Shown: positions 12,746 to 24,299, numbered from the stretch's first letter. The stretch is 64,000 nucleotides of DNA from Ampullaceana balthica (GCA_944989445.1 CALYLW010000054.1:2170654-2234653), one strand, 5' to 3'. Notes: generated by a model not told the origin, from the sequence alone. A program made the numbers and translations.

Positions 12746-12879
12746 AGAGACAAACCCCTAGGGCCTAGGGGATAAGATAGAAAATGTTGAGTTGAGAAGG
12801 TTTTGTTGTTTAAACACATATGGAATTACACAGACTGTAGAAGTTACAGAACGGATATAGCATGTCAGTACAGATATTA

Positions 12880-13412
12880 GAGAGCAGAATTGACACTACA
12901 GACACGACATGACACTACAGACACGGCATGACACTACAGACACGACATGACACTACAGACACGACATGACACTACAGACACGACATGACACTACAGACAC
13001 GACATGACACTACATGACACTACAGACACGACATGACACTACATACACGACATGAAACTACAGACACGACATGACGATACCGACAAGACATGACGATACC
13101 GACACGACTTGACACCACAGGCACGGCATGACACCACAGGCACGGCATGGAACCACAGACACGACATGACACCACCGACACAACATGACACTACAGACAC
13201 GGCATGACACTACAGACACGGCATGACACTACAGACACGGCATGACACTACAGACACGGCATGACACTACATACACGGCATGACACTACAGACACGACAT
13301 GACACTACAGACACGACATGACACTACAGACATGACATGACACTACAGACACGGCATGACACTACAGACACGACATGACACTATAGACACGACATGACTC
13401 TACAGACACAAC
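12880..13412. repeat. 19-bp minisatellite (CACGACATGACACTACAGA)
   Basis: About 28 units of 19 bp with scattered substitutions (CGGCATG, CACCACAGG, CGATACCG). One unit is shortened near 13010. Confidence 0.95.
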
Positions 13413-13488
13413 ATGAACATTCAGACGTACTCACTTTTTAGTCGTTTTGGTGCATTCTGCTTTCTCCTTGTCATTTTTCTGGGCCAAA

Positions 13489-13583
13489 CGCTCTGAGGAA
13501 ATATAGAGATATTATGTTGTGAAATCTACATCTTAACGCTCTGATGAAATATAGAGAGATTATGTTGTGAAATCTACATCTTA
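13489..13583. repeat. Two-copy 47-bp direct repeat
   Basis: Two adjacent copies of a 47-48 bp segment begin ACGCTCTGA and end CTACATCTTA. They differ at a few bases. Confidence 0.85.
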
Positions 13584-13608
13584 ATACCTTACTTATTTTT
13601 TATTATAA

Positions 13609-13640
13609 CTAGTAATAAAGCCCGCCCAAGGACGGGAATA
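13609..13640 (-). mobile_element. Helitron 3' terminus (partial element)
   Basis: Read on the minus strand, a hairpin CCCGTCC-TT-GGGCGGG (one G-T wobble) is followed 12 nt later by CTAG (13609-13612) and then T. That is the canonical Helitron 3' end and insertion context, shared with the better preserved copies at 32925, 36598 and 54160. No matching 5' end was found, so the rest of the element is undefined. Confidence 0.5.
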
Positions 13641-13737
13641 AGTGTAGGGTGACCTGTGAAGTTCATGGACGCTATGTTTTGGTAGTTGTTATGCTGAAGC
13701 GTGTGCAGGACATTGTCGTCGCAGGGCAAGGGATGTG

Positions 13738-13930
13738 GACAACAACAACAACAGCAACAACAACAACAACAACAACAGCAAAAGAACAACAACAAAACAA
13801 CAACAGCAACAACAAAAATACAAAAACAACAACAACAAAGCAACAACAACAAAGCAACAACAACAAAACAACAACAACCACAAAACAACAACAACAAAAA
13901 ACAACAACAATAACAGCAACAAAAAACAAA
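13738..13930. repeat. Imperfect (CAA)n microsatellite
   Basis: Nearly 190 bp of CAA with occasional CAG, AAA and CCA interruptions. It yields long poly-Q/N/T frames on the plus strand and Leu/Cys/Val-rich frames on the minus strand. None has other support as a gene. Confidence 0.97.
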
Positions 13931-14057
13931 CAACACTTAAAACTCTTGCCACTACCCCCAGGACCATCAAGGAAAAAGCATTTAACAGAATTGTCATTGG
14001 AATAAGCGGCAGGCATCACTTCAAGATGGGAACAAAATACTGAATTATGACAAAAAA

Positions 14058-14215
14058 ACTGCACCAAAAATAACTCGTTTTGAACCTCCGCGTAATATGT
14101 AAATTTTTCTCCGCTTGTGATTGGCTGTAGGAGTCATATGTGTTTGAGGGACCAATCGCTATAGATGACGGGACAGAACGGACAGAACTTTGCCTTTTAT
14201 TATATAAGGAGAGGA
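14058..14215 (+). repeat. Dispersed repeat, copy 1 (shared with 21103-21245)
   Basis: It shares blocks GCACCAAAAATAACTCG, TGATTGGCTGTAGGAGTCAT and GAGGGACCAATCGCTAT with the inverted copy at 21103-21245. A shorter match lies at 32740-32790 inside a Helitron. The family is therefore Helitron-associated. This copy has no visible 3' CTAG terminus. Confidence 0.75.
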
Positions 14216-14730
14216 GATTTTTATACAGAAACATTGATGTCAAAACAAACAAAGAACCCCAAGTGAACAATTTCGTTAAAGACGTAACACACAAGTAGGT
14301 TTAAAGATTCATACGAACAGATTAAAAAAAACACTGCTTTTTAAATGAAGTAATGGGAGTGAGACTGCAATCAGGCTTTTAAAAAGGTAAATGCATAAAA
14401 TAAAAACAGGGTATTAGTAGGCCTGACAGGACGTAACACAACAGCGAACGTTTCGGCAAAGAGCCTTCTTCAACGGACAAATAGTACACAAATGAAACGA
14501 ATAAAACGAAATAATAGAAAAAAACACTTAGCTGCGGTGAAATCCAAGTAGTCCAGTAAAGATAAAGCAAGGAGAGAAAAGTAAGAGCTTAAATAGGAAA
14601 GGAAAGGGTGGGTGTGGCCAATCAATCAGCTTGTCAGTGCGAACACAACGTTGATCCCATGTGGTGTAAGAGTCCCATATTCATGGATTAGTCTATTCTC
14701 CAGACTGACCCGGCCGGGTGTGTTTGTACA

Positions 14731-15094
14731 GACGGACCAGATTGTCTTCCCTAAGGGGACATTCAAGATTAGGAATGGCTATCTTTGTACTAGCCGCAAT
14801 GTGGTCTACACCATTGTGTGTAAGCGCTGTCCTTTGAAGTACATTGGTGAAACGGGGAGGTTATTCTCTTGCCGTATCGCGGAACATGTACGGGCCATTA
14901 AACAAGACAAACAGTGTCCTGTCTCCCGACACTTCAATGGACGGGACCACATGGGCGTCGATGACATGTCTGTCACCGCCTTGGTTTCTTGTACAAACAC
15001 ACCCGGCCGGGTCAGTCTGGAGAATAGACTAATCCATGAATATGGGACTCTTACACCACATGGGATCAACGTTGTGTTCGCACTGACAAGCTGA
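14731..15094 (+). pseudogene. GIY-YIG endonuclease domain of a Penelope-like element (5'-truncated)
   Basis: The plus-strand frame is open from 14612 to the stop at 15094, but its first 40 codons lie in the inverted left arm and are not native coding sequence. The meaningful part is about 120 residues from 14731. It shows the GIY-YIG fold signature: VVYTIVC, a CxxC pair (VCKRCP), YIGETGR, then an Arg and EH about ten residues later. The C-terminal block LENRLIHEY...TLTPHGIN carries the likely metal-binding Glu and the closing Asn typical of Penelope-like proteins. In these elements the domain nicks target DNA for reverse transcription. The reverse transcriptase, thumb and linker regions are absent, so the copy cannot move by itself. 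The frame itself is intact, suggesting a fairly young insertion. A stand-alone host GIY-YIG gene is unlikely given the inverted arms. Confidence 0.85.
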
Positions 15095-15245
15095 TTGATT
15101 GGCCACACCCACCCTTTCCTTTCCTATTTAAGCTCTTACTTTTCTCTCCTTGCTTTATCTTTACTGGACTACTTGGATTTCACCGCAGCTAAGTGTTTTT
15201 TTCTATTATTTCGTTTTATTCGTTTCATTTGTGTACTATTTGTCC

Positions 15246-15300
15246 GTTGAAGAAGGCTCTTTGCCGAAACGTTCGCTGTTGTGTTACGTCCTGTCAGGCC
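15246..15300 (+). ncRNA. Hammerhead-like motif in the Penelope right arm (weak)
   Basis: Within the right arm TTGAAGA is followed by a short stem (GGC-TCTTT-GCC), then GAAA, then ACGT ... ACGTC. This resembles the hammerhead order CUGANGA, stem II, GAAA, stem III, NUH, and Penelope-like elements are known to carry such ribozymes. The first conserved C is a T here and stem I pairs poorly, so activity is doubtful. A reverse-complement copy lies at about 14420-14477. Confidence 0.3.
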
Positions 15301-15342
15301 TACTAATACCCTGTTTTTATTTTATGCATTTGCTTTTTAAAT

Positions 15343-16484
15343 GATGCGGAGGAAATTTGTCAAAATTTGGATAGCCAGTCTTCGAGATGACCAGGTACGG
15401 ACTAAGAACCATTGAAATCCAACATTTCCTCGACTATTCGGCCATTATGCACGCCCGCAGCACCGGTCACCACCAGAGCCGCAGCGCGATAAAACAACAG
15501 CTACATTGAGGGGTAGACACGTCACTTCCGCTTTAGGGTGCAGCCTTCTTCCTTCACTTGTCTCCCCCTGGCTGTCACCGGGAAAGCCGGGGACGGATCG
15601 GTGTCTCGATGGCATTTTGTTTAATGACGTTTTGAGAACCCTCCCCCCCCCCTGCCGGGGATTTAAAAAATCCTGCGTTGATTATCTGTCCACTGCGGGG
15701 CTTCTCAAACTTAGAGAAACTCTACCCTTAATGGTAGTTTGTTCAACAATTTTTTTTAATTGCTTTTATTTATAATTTTATTTTAAATAACAAAATATTG
15801 ATACACCCAGGCAACTGGGTTCTCAAACTCACATCGAAATGGACCCCACCCATGGTGAAGATCGCACAGAGATATTGACGCCACGTGAGATCCGCTCGAG
15901 AGCACCCTCGTTGCCTGACTGACTACAATTAATGTACATTATCACCGTATCCAATAGAAATGGATCTGGACACGTGACACCTGTCATCTGTGACGACACG
16001 GCCCCGGGCACGGGAACGTGAGACGAGTCAGTGATACGGTACCGGGTCAACTGTGAGAACCGCGGGACACAGTACGGAGGACTGAAGGGTTATATACAGT
16101 CGTGCTAATATCTTCACCGTTAAGACTGTTCAACAAGGCTGTCAAGTGGCGAGGGCGTGGGGGCGGAAAGGGAGGGGTCCACCGCACATACTACATAGTA
16201 GAGGGGACTTAACCATAACTTAATGAATACCACAAGTGAACAGTTTCACAACTATCACATTTTTACTGTTCTTCGTAGGGTCATTTGTCACTTTGAACCC
16301 TTGGTCAGCAACGTCACACAGCAGTTTTCTATACAGGACTATATTGTCCTTTTTTTTCTTTTAAAAAAAGAAACATTTCTGTTGAGTAAACTCGCTTCTA
16401 GCGGACTAACGGCTGAGCACCACAATCAACACGCTGAGAACAAGTAAACAGAATAAAAGCTGGGGCGAGTATATTATATAGATT
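15343..16484. other. Unique spacer, nothing identified
   Basis: Mixed composition with poly-C at about 15641 and poly-T at about 15748. No gene, transposon terminus or tandem array was recognised. Confidence 0.5.
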
Positions 16485-16800
16485 CTAGATCACTCAACTA
16501 AGGACTATGGGGGGAAAGTTAATATAGACCATATAACAAGTTGAGAACTACTCAACTAAGGACTATGGGGGAAAGTTAATATAGACCATATAACAAGTTG
16601 AGAACTACTCAACTAAGGACTATGGGGGAAAGTTAATATAGACCATATAACAAGCTGAGAACTACTCAACTAAGGACTATGGGGGAAAGTTGAATATAGA
16701 CCATATAACAAGTTGAGAACTTCTCAACTACGGACTATGGGGATAGTTTAAATTTGACCATATAACAAGTTGAGAACTACTCAACTACGGACTATGGGGC
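16485..16800. repeat. 57-58 bp tandem repeat, ~5.5 copies
   Basis: Units contain CTCAACTAAGGACTATGGGG and GACCATATAACAAGTTGAGA. Starts near 16500, 16558, 16615 and 16672 give a period of 57-58 bp. The last copies are diverged. Confidence 0.93.
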
Positions 16801-17265
16801 TCGGTGACTGTAAAACAACAAAAAGATCATATGAAATTGTGTCCACCTGCTCCACTACACAGGCGACACCTGGTGGCAGTCACTACAACCTCCGTCACAG
16901 ATGGGTACTTTTAATGCAAAACTACGTCATATGAACTTAGTGCTGGCATCAAGCAACACGCATACACACTTCATATTGCTACACTAAAAATGACTAGCAA
17001 AAAACAAAAACAAATATTTAAAAAAAAATTAAGATGCCTTTTTGTGACTTGTCTACAAAATTTAGATTACCGTACCAATGACGGAACAAAGGGGAGGGGG
17101 GTTAAGGCTAATATGTCGGAAAGATCATCTATGAGATCATACAAGAGAGAAAATAATTTGAAATTGAATACATGAGATTCATAGGAAATAACAATAAGGA
17201 GGAAAAGGTAAGATTTGTAAACAAAGGAGTGCAAGTGATTTTGAAATAATATTAATATATATATA
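16801..17265. other. Unique spacer, nothing identified
   Basis: AT-rich sequence with short A-rich open frames only. It ends in a short TA tract at the border of the following Helitron-like element. Confidence 0.5.
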
Positions 17266-18205
17266 CTAGCGTACACCCGTCAAAATCTGAAATCTATTTA
17301 TTTTATAAAAAATGCACTTTTTTAGGGCGCCTACGGGTCCGACCTTTTTCAAAAGCCCAACTAACTTGTCCTTGTTTGATAAATACGAAATATTAAACTT
17401 TCTGAAATGTACACAAAGTATTTTATAATAGGGGTTGCAGGGCGACTACGGCACCCCCTTTGTTTTTTTATTTTATAATTAACCATCATCAAATCCTCTT
17501 TTTAAATCCTTTATATTAACTCGCGGTGTCTGCACCCTTGATTGGTTGCTTGATTGCTTGTCGCCAAAACTTTTGATCGATTTTTATCCCACTTGCTCGT
17601 AAGCTAGCGAGCTGAAATTTTGCAGGCAATTTCGTACCGATAATAAAAACAATGCATCAAAATTTCAGATTGATCACATGTACCGTAATTAAATTATTGA
17701 TTATTTAGATTATTTTATTTATTCCTATGTATCATGCTATTTTTTGAGATAGAGCGTCGCGGTGCGTATTATATTGAACAACCTTTCTGTCGCGCAATAA
17801 GGTGCGTATTTTATTGACAACACTTTTTATAAACATATTCCGGATCGGTGCGCATTATATTAAACATGTTTTACGACACAACTGCAATTTTGTATTTTTG
17901 GATGGTCTTGCGCTGCGTATTATAATGAACATTCTTTTAGTTACGTCTCATACACAAAGGATTTATAGTCAAAAACTTGGTTTTTTACGGGTTGTTTTTT
18001 TACATTGATCCCTTTTCCAAAATTAAAATATTAGCGAAAACAATGACGTCATATAATATTTTTTTACAGCGCATATTTAATTTGCACACCTTTTGATGCT
18101 TTGGTGCAGTAATTTGGTTTTCCCTGCTTTCTAAAATTAGTAGCGTCAGGACTGACAGACACTACTTGCGTGACAATTGCAAATTATATTGTTTAATACA
18201 TATAT
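17266..18205 (-). mobile_element. Decayed Helitron-like element with a nested dispersed repeat
   Basis: On the minus strand it ends with CTAG (17266-17269) followed by T, with a residual TGACGGG from the usual hairpin. Its interior matches the Helitron at 36064-36598 in two blocks: 17280-17415 and 18025-18140, the latter including ACTAATTTTAGAAAGC and GACGTCAT. The 5' edge near 18205 is only inferred from the AT-rich TATATA context. Between the blocks lies a ~490-bp segment (17505-17995) that belongs to another family also found at 53433-53935. Confidence 0.6.
17505..17995 (-). repeat. ~490-bp dispersed repeat, inverted copy
   Basis: It is nearly collinear with 53433-53935. Its core, on the minus strand, matches the copies at 45560, 46021, 46503 and 50742 (GAAATTTTGAT followed by GCATTGTT). 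The ends carry AAATCCTTTATATTAACT and GGATTTATAGTCAAAAACTT, which also border the other copies. No coding potential is visible; it looks like a non-autonomous element. Confidence 0.8.
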
Positions 18206-19784
18206 AATACAATATAATACAAGTATATAGACCAATAACAACATCTAATAACAATAACAATATAACAATAAAGTTACTGTCAAGAAGAGACAGAAAGAGA
18301 GGGAGAAAGAGAGAGAGACCGAAACAAACTGAGAGAGGCGCCTGCAATATTTTTTAACGCAGGGATTCTTGAAGTGACAGCTCGGGGGATGGGGAGGGTC
18401 GGCATGTCCTAGAATAATACTAATTTTTTGGTTTTAAATTCAAACAAAGCAGACGGGATAAAGTGAAATAAGAGCTGACTTTAAGTTATGTTTATCTCAT
18501 GTATCGGCCGCACATCTGGCAATTAAAACAACATCAACCGACGGACGTGACGTCACACGACTCGGTGACGTCACACCACCGCTGGAAATGGTTCGAGCAA
18601 GACCTGGGCGACAAGACCAATCACTGCCCGGTACAGCAGATAACGTCTTAAGCACCGTTTTGAGATCCGTTGGGTGACATCACCGTCCGCGCCCCGCTTT
18701 ACAGACACACAAGGTTATAGTTTTTTCTTCTTCTTCTCTCGCGGCCATCCATCAAAGATGAATAAGTAAATAATTGTATCGGCGTATGACAGATGAGAGG
18801 ATGAGACGCCGGGAATTAACCGCGACAACCATTGTACGGCGGCCCGTGTTCCCTCAATTAATGCTGTTTTTATAAGATCGGCCAACGACGATCCGGCGAT
18901 TGGAAGACGAGCTTTTAATTGAAACCCAAGAATGGGAAGACAGAGGGTTGGGGGTGGGACCAAGCAAAGGGGATACCAGGGCGGTGATGAACACCCTCTC
19001 CCCCCTCTCTCTTTCAAATTTGGGGATAGGAGGCCTGAGATGTAATGAATGATTGTTTAAGGATTGCAGTGAATGAGGGCATGATTGTGAGGATTAATGA
19101 TGGCAACCTGGGAGACAGTGAAGTGGAAACTATGAACAGGGATAATTACATAGGGATCTCGTTGGTTCAAGGGATCGGGATAGGAACCATCACAACGCAC
19201 CCGCTCCCTTTTTTTTCTTCTTCTGGGGCCGGGAGGCGCGGTGGTGTTACACATTTATAACCTAAATAATCTACTCTCTAAACTCTAAACGCTTCTTGTT
19301 TGCTCACTACAATGTATGTCACTAGGGTTTGGTGTCACCGCCTCACGACCTCCATCCAATAGACCTCTGAGTATGACAGTGCCAAATAACGGGAACATAC
19401 ATAATGTTACGTTTTTGTGCAGCCCCTTGTGATGGTGTCACCCGGTGCGGTCCTGTCCGCATCCCTCTTGCGACGCCTCTGCTAATCCTTAACACAACCC
19501 CCCACCACCCACCAAAAAAAACAACACGTCGTCTTTATGTAAAAATTTGTTATTTCAGACAAACCCTTATGACTTATTTTTGTTCTCTTTTTAAACTTTG
19601 TTTGTGGGGAAGGGGGGGGGTGTCATATTTGTGTGACGTCACCAAGACACCAACAATGGCGAGCCTTGTCCTGAAGCAGGTTTGTAAAAATTGTATATAC
19701 TTTTTTAAAAACATTTTTAATTATTGTTTTAGACGTCAAAAAAAAGAGGGGGGGGGGCTTTGGGTCGAGCGTTCAGCACTAAGA
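18206..19784. other. Unique spacer with CRE palindromes
   Basis: TGACGTCA occurs at 18548-18555 and 18566-18573, 18 bp apart, and again at 19634-19641. A purine-rich stretch lies at about 18283-18325 and a G-run at about 19745. No exon-like or RNA feature was recognised. Confidence 0.5.
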
Positions 19785-20037
19785 CCAGCAGTGCAGAGAA
19801 TGTCGTGGAGACAAATTAAGAAACTCCACAGCAGAGAATGTCGTGGAGACAAATTAAGAAACTCCACAGCAGAGAATGTCGTGGAGACAAATTAAGAAAC
19901 TCAACAGCAGAGAATGTCGTGGAGGCAAATTAAGAAACTCCACAGCAGAGAATGCCGTGGAGACAAATTGAGAAACTCCACAGCAGAGAATGTCGTGGAG
20001 GCAAATTAAGAAACTCCACAGCAGAGAATGTCGTTTA
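19785..20037. repeat. 38-bp tandem repeat with GTGGAG/CTCCAC hairpin
   Basis: About 6.5 units of 38 bp contain GAATGTCGTGGAGACAAATT and AAGAAACTCCACAGCAG. GTGGAG and CTCCAC are reverse complements flanking a 14-nt loop, so each unit can fold on itself. Confidence 0.93.
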
Positions 20038-20282
20038 AGTCGAACTTGGTGCCAAACAGAAAATGCCACTACGGCTAAGACAGCGTCTTTCACAAAATTC
20101 TTTCTTTGTTTCGCATAGTAAAGAAAAATTAAATACAGAAGCAGTTAACCTGCTGTGTAGCATGTGAAGTGATTTTTTGAAACTAGCTGATCATGCGAGC
20201 AATCGATTGATTACGTCAAGTTAGCTCGCTAATTTATTTACGGTCGAGTTTTGATATTGCTCTTGTGCATACAATACGTATG
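20038..20282. other. Unique spacer, nothing identified
   Basis: AT-leaning single-copy sequence. Confidence 0.5.
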
Positions 20283-20290
20283 CAGTAGAA

Positions 20291-20480
20291 CAATGTTCCC
20301 TTTACGCTGCGCGGCTGCGCGACCACGCAGATATCTGATCGACGCCGCGCAGCTGTTTAGAATTACCGCGCAGCAAATTTTGTTAAATTGTTGCGCACAA
20401 AAAAAAAGATGATTTGCAACTTTGCACACGAGTTGTTTTTTATTTTGTGCACGGTCCAATGAACCTTAGAGGGAACATTG
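20291..20480. mobile_element. hAT-type MITE, 190 bp
   Basis: The ends CAATGTTCCCT and AGGGAACATTG are inverted repeats. The GC-rich interior has GCTGCGCGGC and GCGCAGC motifs. Flanks CAGTAGAA (20283-20290) and CTGTATAA (20481-20488) match at 6 of 8 positions, so this is an older insertion. This TIR type is widespread among animal hAT MITEs. There is no coding capacity. Confidence 0.72.
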
Positions 20481-20946
20481 CTGTATAAACTATATCAATA
20501 AAAATGCACAATTTATCATTAGTAGTCACTAGGGGGTAAATAACCGTCCTAGCAATAGTGGAAGCAATGCGCCAACAATTAATCTTCTCAAGTTGCTGAA
20601 ACAAAACACGCAATTTATTTTTATTTGTGTCCCATGCAATCATCACAAAACGCGACACCCCCCACACACCAGCCCTTCCTGTACACCAACCACCACTTAC
20701 TTTTTTTCCCACGCCCCTGAATTTTATTAACATCTTTTATTCCCAGATTTTGGACATGCATTGCTGTAAATTAAAAAGAAAATATGACGCACCAAAATCG
20801 CTTCTGGTATTTTACCCCAAAAAAATCATTTGGCGTAAATATAGAGAGTTGTATCTGTAAAATTAATAGCAGCGTTAATTTGGGAGACCTTAATTATTTG
20901 GGTACTTGTTTTTTATCCGACCACCAGATTGCCACACGATACTTAG

Positions 20947-20970
20947 GCTACTACTACTACTACTACTACT
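20947..20970. repeat. (CTA)n microsatellite
   Basis: About eight CTA triplets, directly at the border of the following Helitron-like element. Confidence 0.9.
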
Positions 20971-21245
20971 AGATGGTTATGGACTTCTCCCACTTACGAC
21001 GATGAAGATTGAATAAATTAATATTAAAATCATTAATCTTGTTAAAACAAATTTTAATATGTAATTTACAAGCAATACTAATACTATATAATATAATCCT
21101 AAATAACAAAAGGCTATGTTCTGTGCGGTCATCGATAGCGATTGGTCCCTCAAACACACATGACTCCTACAGCCAATCATATTGAACACGTTTATGCGGA
21201 CGTTCAAAACGAGTTATTTTTGGTGCAGTATTTCTTCAAAGACTT
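20969..21245 (-). mobile_element. Helitron-related fragment, minus strand
   Basis: On the minus strand it ends CTAG (20969-20972) followed by T, as in the canonical Helitrons here, but its 3' hairpin is weak. The segment 21103-21245 is an inverted copy of the dispersed repeat at 14058-14215 and shares its core with the Helitron at 32648-32925. No 5' TC terminus was recognised. Confidence 0.5.
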
Positions 21246-21686
21246 TATTTTGAGTTATGCGCGTTGGGATTTATACTCAAAAGCTCTGTTTTTACGAGTT
21301 ATTTATTTTAACTTTAACTATAATGAATGGTATTTTTGACGTGGTGCACATGTATGCCGGTCGAGATGGCTGTTGGATGGGAGTTACAACATGTCACCGA
21401 ACGGCGGCAGAACGTCCTTGGACGGGCTTGGTTGCTCGTACAGTAATAAAATAAATTATAATTAACAAGTTTGACTATACTCATGTGCACATTATAAACT
21501 TAATTATATTGACATTTGACAATAACAACTCCGATTACAACTAAAAGCTAACTAAATGATAACTGAAAGTAAGTAGGCTTTAAAAATATTAATTTGCTGC
21601 TTTATTTATTATCAATTGCAATATAATATCACTATTTCTTTTTTTTTAAATTTGGCGTAACGATAGAGCACCAAAAGACATTAGGA
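21246..21686. other. Unique AT-rich spacer
   Basis: No gene or element boundary seen. Confidence 0.5.
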
Positions 21687-21822
21687 TCCCCAAACCCTAG
21701 CCCAGGGTCGACTCGCCATCCCCAAACCCTAGCCCAGGGGGTCGACTCGCCATCCCCAAACCCTAGCCCAGGGGGTCGACTCGCCATCCCCAAACCCTAG
21801 CCCAGGGGGTCGACTCGCCATC
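21687..21822. repeat. 34-bp tandem repeat, 4 copies
   Basis: Four near-identical units contain CCATCCCCAAACCCTAGCCC and AGGGGGTCGACTCG. The AAACCCTAG inside resembles a telomere motif by chance only. Confidence 0.93.
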
Positions 21823-22013
21823 TCACACACGCTATAAGCTCAAGAAGACGAGTGTTGATTTGCGTACTTCATTTGACAGCTCTTTGTAAGAGTTGTTTGG
21901 TGAATGGTGAACTTGGCTTTGTCGCATCAATTCATGACAGTCTGACTTACCCTCTACCGTTAGTAGCCTAGCAGAGCTTTGTAGGTGGGTGTGGAGGTAA
22001 CACGGGGAAACGG

Positions 22014-22589
22014 GAGAGAGAGAGAGAAAGAGAGAGAAAAACAGGGAGCTTAAGTCAGAGAAAGGGATTGAGAGAAAGTGCGAGATGGTGGCGAGGGAGA
22101 GAGAGAGAAAGAGAGAGAAAAACAGGGAGCTTAAGTCAGAGAAAGGGATTGAGAGAAAGTGTGAGATGGTGACGAGGGAGAGAGAGAGAAAGAGAGAGAA
22201 AAACAGGGAGCTTAAGTCAGAGAAAGGGATTGAGAGAAAGTGTGAGATGGTGGCGAGGGAGAGAGAGATTGAGAAAGAGAGAGAAAAACAGGGAGCTTAA
22301 GTCAGAGAAAGGGATTGAGAGAAAGTGTGAGATGGTGGCGAGGGAGAGAGAGATTGAGAAAGTTAAAAGAGTGGATAATTGAGAGAAAGAGAGGAATTGG
22401 GATAGAGAGGAATATAATGAAAGAGAAGAGGTACGAGAGGGAGGGAATAGAAAGGGGAGGAGAGGGGGGATAAAGGGGAGAGAGAGAAAACATGGAGATT
22501 TTGAGAGAAAGAGAGGTAGAGGGGCAGGGATATAAAATGACATAAAAATGGGGAGAGAAAAGACGAGACAAAGAGAGGGAGAGAGACAT

Positions 22590-22681
<92 letters not shown>

Positions 22682-22745
22682 TGACAGAGACAGAGAGAGT
22701 GGCTGAGACAGAAAGAGTGACTGAAACAGAGAAAGAGAGTGACAG

Positions 22746-22786
<41 letters not shown>

Positions 22787-22880
22787 GAAACAGAGAGAGA
22801 GTGACAGAGACGAATCAAAACATGGAGCGTTAAAGAGGGAGACTGAGAGAAAGAGAGAGAGAAAGACGGAGATATAAGAT
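22014..22880. repeat. Purine-only tract: ~80-bp GA-rich repeats then (GA)n
   Basis: Four copies of a ~80-bp unit (each with CAGGGAGCTTAAGTCAGAG and GGGATTGAGAGAAAG) at 22014-22345 are followed by degenerate GA-rich sequence, a (GA)n block at 22590-22680 and further GA repeats. The plus strand is almost all purine for about 870 bp, a composition that can form triplex (H-DNA). Confidence 0.92.
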
Positions 22881-24299
22881 TAGGTAGTGCCCAGGCGGCT
22901 GTCAGGATGTGTGTGTGTGCGGGGTGCTACGGATGCCAAGGACTAACATTAAGATTGTTCAACTCACATTTGCTTCATTGGCTCGATACTCGAAGAGCTT
23001 AGGGCTAAAATTCTAAATGTGCTTTAAGCCACAAAATACTCATTTTTGAGAAAATCAAATTGCAATACATATTTTTTAATCTAAAAATAAATAAATAATA
23101 ATTTTCTAAATTCTTTAAAACTACTATTTAGAGATAATAGCATTTAATTTTTTTTTAGCTAAACTTAAATAAAATTGGATATAGCTAAATTCGATTGTTT
23201 TTCAAATGTATACAGTATATAGATTGGTCTAAGCCAGACGTTCAAAGTTCACTGTCAAGTTTTAGTTTAACAAAAGTGTGGCTTAAGTACTTTTTCATTA
23301 TTCCAGCAGCCCACTTCCAGAACACTGACACACTTCCAGAACACTGACCCACTTCCAGAACACTGACCCACTGTAGTGATGTTTGGAACATGTCACTAAC
23401 ACCTCCAGCTCCAGGTGACATTTAGGTATTTGGAAAAAATAACCCGAGAACCACTGTAAGATAAAAATGCGCTCATCCCCTCGTTATTGACAGGGAGAGT
23501 CTGGAGAGTGTGTTTCACAAAGAGAAGAGCAGAAAGTTAGTTGAGGGCGTGCTGTGAGCACGATAAACAATGGTCACCTGACAACTCGACATTTTGAATG
23601 CAATAAATTCTTGGTCATCAAATCACACGGCGGTTAAACCTAAGATGGCGAGGACAATATTGTGGTATAAAATCAATTTCAAATGTTTATTTATAGATTT
23701 ATGGCCGTAGGGCTTGTCATTTCTATGACCGGAAAACGTCACAACCATTTCGATTATTTGGCTATTTTTAGATTGAGGTCAAACTTTTCTGAAATATCCA
23801 TAACAACAGTGTATTTTGATACACTGATCTCACTAAAAACGATCTTCTAGGTGCAAATTTTTAAGCAAAATGCATTTCTTTACACTTAGTTTTGCAGCTG
23901 AATAAATTATTAAAATGCCGAAGACTTAAATAAATAAGCCAAAACATTTTTAAAGATGAGTGTAAGCGGTCGTTCGATAGTCGTAGACACTAGTCACTAG
24001 TCGTGACTAGTCACTAGTCCTAGCAATACTAATTAATAGTCATGTATTAACTTATATTTAATTTAATAGTAATTGTTTTCCTTGGTCCTTATAAAAATAT
24101 ATGCCTTCGTATTTATTAGTAATAAATTAATACAAAGATTATGACTTTCATTATAATTACATCATTAGTATTAGTTGTAAATACATGTACATGTATTATG
24201 AATGACTAAAATTCACGGACGAACGAACGAATTAACTAGAACTAGGGTAGAGTCACTTACAGATTCATTTAAATAATTCCCACTCGCAAGGACGTTTTA
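22881..24299. other. AT-rich spacer, no gene seen
   Basis: Three tandem 19-bp copies with CACTTCCAGAACACTGAC lie at about 23310-23372. A small cluster of ACTAGTC palindrome-like words lies at 23985-24022. No coding frame or transposon end was identified. Confidence 0.5.

Larger units (their letters stand above)
14379..15342 (+). mobile_element. Truncated Penelope-like retroelement with ~350-bp inverted arms
   Basis: Two arms of about 352 bp, 14379-14730 and 14990-15342, are near-perfect reverse complements separated by 259 bp. The right arm holds the last ~105 nt of a GIY-YIG endonuclease frame plus ~250 nt of non-coding sequence. The left arm is the inverted copy. The spacer carries the endonuclease core. 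There is no reverse transcriptase, so this is a 5'-truncated Penelope-like element joined to an inverted copy of its own 3' end. Inverted or pseudo-LTR arrangements are known for this class. No clear target duplication was found. Confidence 0.85.

Noticed and set aside
13589..14067. Poly-glutamine/asparagine protein or cysteine/valine-rich membrane protein
   Set aside because: Pure (CAA)n translation in different frames; no supporting flanks.
18715..19017. 100-codon minus-strand frame near two CRE sites as a possible first exon
   Set aside because: No domain, no clear start context, and poly-lysine tail from a TTC repeat; no transcription evidence available.
21687..21822. AAACCCTAG resembling a telomere repeat
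   Set aside because: It sits inside a 34-bp unit present four times; it is not a tandem hexamer or heptamer telomere array.
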